Shown: in pieces, positions 7,477 to 10,342 of the stretch
Position numbering within the stretch: the stretch's first letter is position 1
Layout: every line of letters starts with the position of its first letter
Source of the DNA: Spartobacteria bacterium
GTDB taxonomy: Bacteria; Verrucomicrobiota; Verrucomicrobiia; Chthoniobacterales; Chthoniobacteraceae
NCBI GenBank assembly: GCA_025355595.1
Contig: JANXZI010000054.1
Span: 1-10,342 of the forward strand
DNA: 10,342 bases
Direction: 5' to 3'
Notes under the pieces: generated by a model
Database searches by the model: none
Told to the model about the DNA's origin: nothing
The model's input: the letters and a program-made list of their open reading frames with translations, nothing else
Made by a program: the position numbers and the translations under genes

Positions 7477-10161
7477 ATGAAGAATCCCTTGCTCACTGCA
7501 GTTATGGCTGCGTTTGCGATTACCTTTTCGCCAGCGTCCGTGTGCGCACAGAGCAGCCCGGAACAGCTTACGCAGGCAGAGGTCGGGCAGATCATCGCGC
7601 AGGCCGCCACCCAAGCGATGAGGACGAATCCCAGCGCGATCATCGCCGTTTCCGACCGGGAGGGATTTGTGCTCGGCGTGTGGGACGTGCAAGGGCGAAT
7701 CCCGGTGCCGCTGCCGCCGTTTGATTTGGATTCGCCGGCGACACTTCGGATTTACGGCTTGGTGGCCGGGGCGATCACGAGGGCGGGCACCGCCGCATTC
7801 CTGAGCAGCGACCAGGAGGCCCTGACCACTCGTACCGCAGGCTACATTACCCAGCAGCATTTTCCACCCGCCGTCACGAACGCAGGCCCGGGGCCGCTCG
7901 TCGGAGTAGGATTCTCGAACCTGTTTTTTTCAGACATCAACCGGCTCAAGCAAATCGCCAATCCGCTCGTGCCAGCCAACCCGTTCGATCCGGCGGATCT
8001 TCGCGCCTCGCTCGTCCCCGGCGACATGAAGCGCATCTCTCCCGGTGTCCGCGGCAACCCAGTCCTCCCCGGCTCCCTGAACGATTCGCCCGGCGGCGTG
8101 CCGCTTTACAAAAATGGCCATCTGGTGGGCGGCCTCGGAGTGACCGGCGACGGCGTCCCGACGGACCTCGCGCCCGCAGCCGCGATCATCCTTAGTGAAG
8201 TCCAGTTACTCGCCACGACTGGTTACGTTCCCATTTCCCAGGCGGACACCGATGAGTTTGTCGCGCTGGCGGGACAGACCGGTTTCCGGCCCCCGCCTGC
8301 AATAGTTGCGACAAATATCCTGATCAACGGCATCCGGCTTCCCTATGTATGGCAGCCGGTCGAGACGATCACGGACATATCGGGCGCGCTGCCGTTGGGA
8401 AGCCTTGCCGGTCGCCCTGTGGATGGTTTTCCGGTTCAGGCACCACCACCACCTTACCCCTATCCCGTGATTAGTCTCGGTGGTGTGGGGGGAGAAGTGC
8501 GTGGCCCTGTGGTCTTCGATGTCCCTGCAAACAACAGCGGAGTCATCCGGTTCATAGACGATCCGCTGTCCGCCGTGCCGGGAAGAAACCTTGTCGGGAA
8601 TTCGAGCAGGCTTACGGCCAGTGAAGTCGAATCTATCATCACAAAAGCCGCGCAGCGGGCCAGCATTACTCGGGCGGGCATCCGCCTTCCGTTAGGTGTC
8701 TCTGCAAAGGTCTTCATCACCGTGATCAATAATCCCGACAAGGCCCTCGAAGCTCCGACCGTGCTCGGAACGTTCCGCGTCGGCGAGGCGACGATGTTTT
8801 CCTGGGATGTCGCGGTACAAAAGGCGCGGACGGCTGTTTTCACCTCCAATAGCCAACTGGCGATGTCCACCCGCTCCGTGGGTTTTCTTTCACAGCGATA
8901 TTTTCCGCCGGGGATTGATGGCGCCCCGTTCGGTCCGTTCTTCGGCTTCCAGGAGGCGGTGTCGCTGAAGCGCGATCCGGCCAACGGGAGATTCCCGGGA
9001 AATCCCAACCTGCCAAACGGCTTCACGATATTTCCCGGTGGGTTTCCGCTCTATCGCAATGGCGAACTCATCGGCGCGATCGGCGTCTCCGGCGATGGCG
9101 TGGATCAGGATGACATCATCGCAGCGAGCGGATGCGCGGATTTTCTCGCCGACTTCGGAATCCGCGCGGACAGCTATGCCTATGGAGGGTTCCGCCTGCC
9201 TTATGCAAAGTTCCCGCGCAATCCCGTCATTAGTTCGCCCTCTGCGGCGAAGGCACGGAATGCCGTACCCGGTTACCCTTCGAGCACGAGTCCACGCGAT
9301 ATGAATGGTGACGGCCACACAGATCTCATCTTTCAAAATTCCGCCGGCCAGATCTACGGCTGGAACATGGACGGCTCCGGCGCGGCGACCTCCGGCGGAT
9401 ATATTTTCGGTGCGGGCCTCGGCGCTTGGAGGCTAAAGGCGGTTGCGGATATCAATAGCGACGGCTTGCCCGACCTTATCTTTCAGAATAACATCGGCCA
9501 GATCTATGTCTGGACCCTCGACGGCTCCGGGAATGCCGTGAATCTCGCCACCGGAGGCGGGCTCGTGCCGGGCTCGCAATTTCTCCACGACGGCAATCTC
9601 GGGGATTGGAAAATCGTCGCCTGCGCAGATGTGAACAATGACGGAATCCCAGACCTCATTTTTCAAAACGGCACCGGGCAGATCTACGCATGGTTCCTCG
9701 ACGGCACCGGTGATCCTATCAATTTCGCAACGGGAACCGGCCTCAGACCTGGCTCGCGGTTCCTCTATGGCGGCGGCTTGGGTGACTGGAGGGTCGTGGC
9801 CTGCGCGGATGTGAACAAGGACGGCGCTTCGGACCTCATATTCCAGAATAGCATCGGCCAGATCTATGTCTGGCTTCTCGACGGCACCGGGAACACCGTC
9901 AATTTCTCCACCCCAACCGGCCTCAAGCCCGGCTCACAGTTTCTCTATGCCGGCGCTCTTGGGAATTGGCGGATTGTTGCCTGCGCGGACATGAATGGCG
10001 ACGGTTTTCCCGACCTGATTTTCCAAAATAACGCCGGGCAAATCTACCAATGGTGCCTCGACGGCAGTGGGGCCGCGGTGGACTTCGCAATGGGGACAGG
10101 CGTGAAGCCCGACTCGAAAATGATCTACCCGGGCGGGATTGGGGATTGGCGGCTGCGATAG
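7477..10161 (+). CDS. Secreted protein with tandem HbpS/GlcG-like heme-binding domains and five FG-GAP-like repeats
   Basis: 894 residues. ATG 7477 is chosen because it yields a clean signal peptide (MKNPLL, hydrophobic core to about 19, cleavage likely after VCA24). The frame is open upstream to an ATG at 7018, but that part is antisense to the barrel gene. Domain 1 (about 31-245) has the HbpS/GlcG layout: LTQAEVGQIIAQAATQA, then IIAVSDREGFVLGVWD, a TRAGTAAFLS helix and GGVPLYKNGHLVGGLGVTG. Domain 2 (about 379-560) repeats it: LTASEVESIITKAAQRA, KARTAVFTSNSQ and GGFPLYRNGELIGAIGVSG. Both carry an insertion before the GG-PLY-NG motif and are longer than the usual single domain. From 608, five FG-GAP-like repeats bear DxNxDGxxDL calcium-loop motifs at 608, 658, 718, 778 and 838. 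HbpS-type proteins bind heme or iron outside the cell and can serve redox sensing; heme ligands were not identified here. The gene is divergent from the cytochrome operon, which hints at a linked role. A different small ligand is possible. Confidence 0.82.
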   Translation: MKNPLLTAVMAAFAITFSPASVCAQSSPEQLTQAEVGQIIAQAATQAMRTNPSAIIAVSDREGFVLGVWDVQGRIPVPLPPFDLDSPATLRIYGLVAGAITRAGTAAFLSSDQEALTTRTAGYITQQHFPPAVTNAGPGPLVGVGFSNLFFSDINRLKQIANPLVPANPFDPADLRASLVPGDMKRISPGVRGNPVLPGSLNDSPGGVPLYKNGHLVGGLGVTGDGVPTDLAPAAAIILSEVQLLATTGYVPISQADTDEFVALAGQTGFRPPPAIVATNILINGIRLPYVWQPVETITDISGALPLGSLAGRPVDGFPVQAPPPPYPYPVISLGGVGGEVRGPVVFDVPANNSGVIRFIDDPLSAVPGRNLVGNSSRLTASEVESIITKAAQRASITRAGIRLPLGVSAKVFITVINNPDKALEAPTVLGTFRVGEATMFSWDVAVQKARTAVFTSNSQLAMSTRSVGFLSQRYFPPGIDGAPFGPFFGFQEAVSLKRDPANGRFPGNPNLPNGFTIFPGGFPLYRNGELIGAIGVSGDGVDQDDIIAASGCADFLADFGIRADSYAYGGFRLPYAKFPRNPVISSPSAAKARNAVPGYPSSTSPRDMNGDGHTDLIFQNSAGQIYGWNMDGSGAATSGGYIFGAGLGAWRLKAVADINSDGLPDLIFQNNIGQIYVWTLDGSGNAVNLATGGGLVPGSQFLHDGNLGDWKIVACADVNNDGIPDLIFQNGTGQIYAWFLDGTGDPINFATGTGLRPGSRFLYGGGLGDWRVVACADVNKDGASDLIFQNSIGQIYVWLLDGTGNTVNFSTPTGLKPGSQFLYAGALGNWRIVACADMNGDGFPDLIFQNNAGQIYQWCLDGSGAAVDFAMGTGVKPDSKMIYPGGIGDWRLR
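9298..10161 (+). repeat. Five in-frame FG-GAP-like repeat units (150 + 3x180 + 174 bp)
   Basis: Units begin at 9298, 9448, 9628, 9808 and 9988. Each opens with a DxNxDGxxDLIFQN coding motif followed by GQIYxW and DGxG. The first unit is 30 bp shorter because it lacks the ATGxGLxPGSxF segment; units 2-4 are exactly 180 bp and the last ends at the stop codon. Units 2 and 4 are especially alike at the DNA level (CATCGGCCAGATCTATGTC at about 9492 and 9852, 360 bp apart), suggesting duplication of a two-unit block. The encoded loops resemble calcium-binding loops of FG-GAP/VCBS propellers. Confidence 0.85.
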
Positions 10162-10162
10162 C

Positions 10163-10196
10163 TTTTGCAGTCCCGCATCGTGGAGATTGTGCAAAA
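10163..10196. repeat. Inverted repeat just after the heme-binding-domain gene, weak terminator candidate
   Basis: TTTTGCA (10163-10169) pairs perfectly with TGCAAAA (10190-10196), and a short inner TCC/GGA pairing is possible. It starts 2 bases after the stop codon. The outer stem is AT-rich and no T-tract follows, so it is not a canonical intrinsic terminator. Confidence 0.25.
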
Positions 10197-10227
10197 AGTG
10201 CCCCCGAGTGGACAAGGGACAGATAAC

Positions 10228-10314
10228 ATGAAAGCCGGCGGCGCCCGCGGGCATGGAAAGATTCTCCGAGGGGGGAAGGTGGGGCAGAAGGGAGTAATCG
10301 AAACCACCCCATGA
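10228..10314 (+). CDS. Possible 28-codon small ORF
   Basis: ATG 10228 to TGA 10312-10314 encodes a very basic, Gly-rich peptide of 28 residues (starting MKAGGARGHGK). AAGGGA at 10214-10219 sits 8 bases before the ATG, the best Shine-Dalgarno-like match in the window. Its TGA overlaps the ATG at 10311 as ATGA, a layout typical of translational coupling. Against it: the region is low in complexity, includes a GC palindrome (GCCCGCGGGC, 10243-10252), and the peptide matches nothing I recognise. It may be a leader peptide or chance. Confidence 0.2.
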   Translation: MKAGGARGHGKILRGGKVGQKGVIETTP

Positions 10315-10342
10315 ACTACATCGGCATCGGCATCCACACGAG
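10311..10342 (+). CDS. Start of an unidentified reading frame cut by the window edge, faintly IS110-transposase-like
   Basis: ATG 10311 begins MNYIGIGIHT and runs off the window. IS110-family transposases commonly start with a very similar strand, M-x-Y-x-G-I-D-x-H, in which the Asp is the first catalytic residue of the DEDD set. Here that position is Gly (GGC, one base from GAC), so the product would be inactive if the comparison is right. With ten residues this cannot be settled. Other enzymes with a GIG-H start, such as LpxC (GxGLHxG), are possible, although LpxC usually has a longer lead-in. GAAGGGAG upstream (10287-10294) is rather far for a ribosome binding site. Confidence 0.25.
   Translation, partial: MNYIGIGIHT

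Noticed and set aside
7350..7643. N-terminal 98-codon extension of the barrel frame, including a hydrophobic start and several Cys
   Set aside because: It runs antisense through the start of the heme-binding-domain gene, lacks a coherent signal cleavage site, and places the obvious signal peptide (from 7349) in the middle of the protein. Its CVSC has no following His, so it is not a heme motif.
9298..10161. Tandem repeats considered as a CRISPR array or satellite
   Set aside because: The 180-bp units are in frame, code for conserved FG-GAP-like motifs, and have no short direct repeat with unique spacers.
9934..10254. 106-codon minus-strand open frame over the repeat region and 3' tail
   Set aside because: It is a shadow of the repeat-coding frame, with no start signal or motif, and its N-terminal part comes from non-coding tail.
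1..10342. tRNA, rRNA or riboswitch genes
   Set aside because: No cloverleaf, rRNA-like conserved stretch or recognisable riboswitch core was seen; almost all of the window is occupied by the four large genes.

Overview
The window is a stretch of bacterial chromosome that looks GC-rich by eye. It holds four large genes for exported proteins. Gene style, absence of clear Shine-Dalgarno sequences at the main starts, a secreted FecR-type protein and large heme/outer-membrane proteins suggest a Gram-negative bacterium of the Verrucomicrobiota type. That assignment is an inference, and Acidobacteriota or a related diderm group is also possible. No rRNA, tRNA, CRISPR array or complete mobile element was seen.

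Layout: (1) the 3' part of a FecR-domain protein on the + strand, ending at 802; (2) after a 16-bp convergent spacer, a two-gene minus-strand operon read from right to left, made of a cysteine-free outer-membrane beta-barrel (7349 to 5001) followed by a ten-heme cytochrome c fused to an LVIVD beta-propeller (4922 to 819); (3) a 127-bp divergent intergenic region (7350-7476) carrying a perfect 14-bp palindrome; (4) on the + strand, an 894-residue secreted protein with two HbpS/GlcG-like heme-binding domains and five C-terminal FG-GAP-like repeats (7477-10161); (5) a mostly non-coding tail with a possible 28-codon ORF that overlaps, by ATGA, the first codons of another reading frame cut by the window edge.

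The most interesting reading is that genes (2) form a compact porin-cytochrome module for moving electrons across the outer membrane, comparable in logic (not shown to be homologous) to the Mtr and Omb/Oma/Omc porin-cytochrome complexes. It differs in having one cytochrome instead of two, in the fusion of that cytochrome to a propeller, and in a divergently transcribed neighbour with HbpS-like domains that may sense, bind or buffer heme or redox state at the cell surface. Function has not been shown for any of these proteins; the domain calls rest on motifs read by eye.
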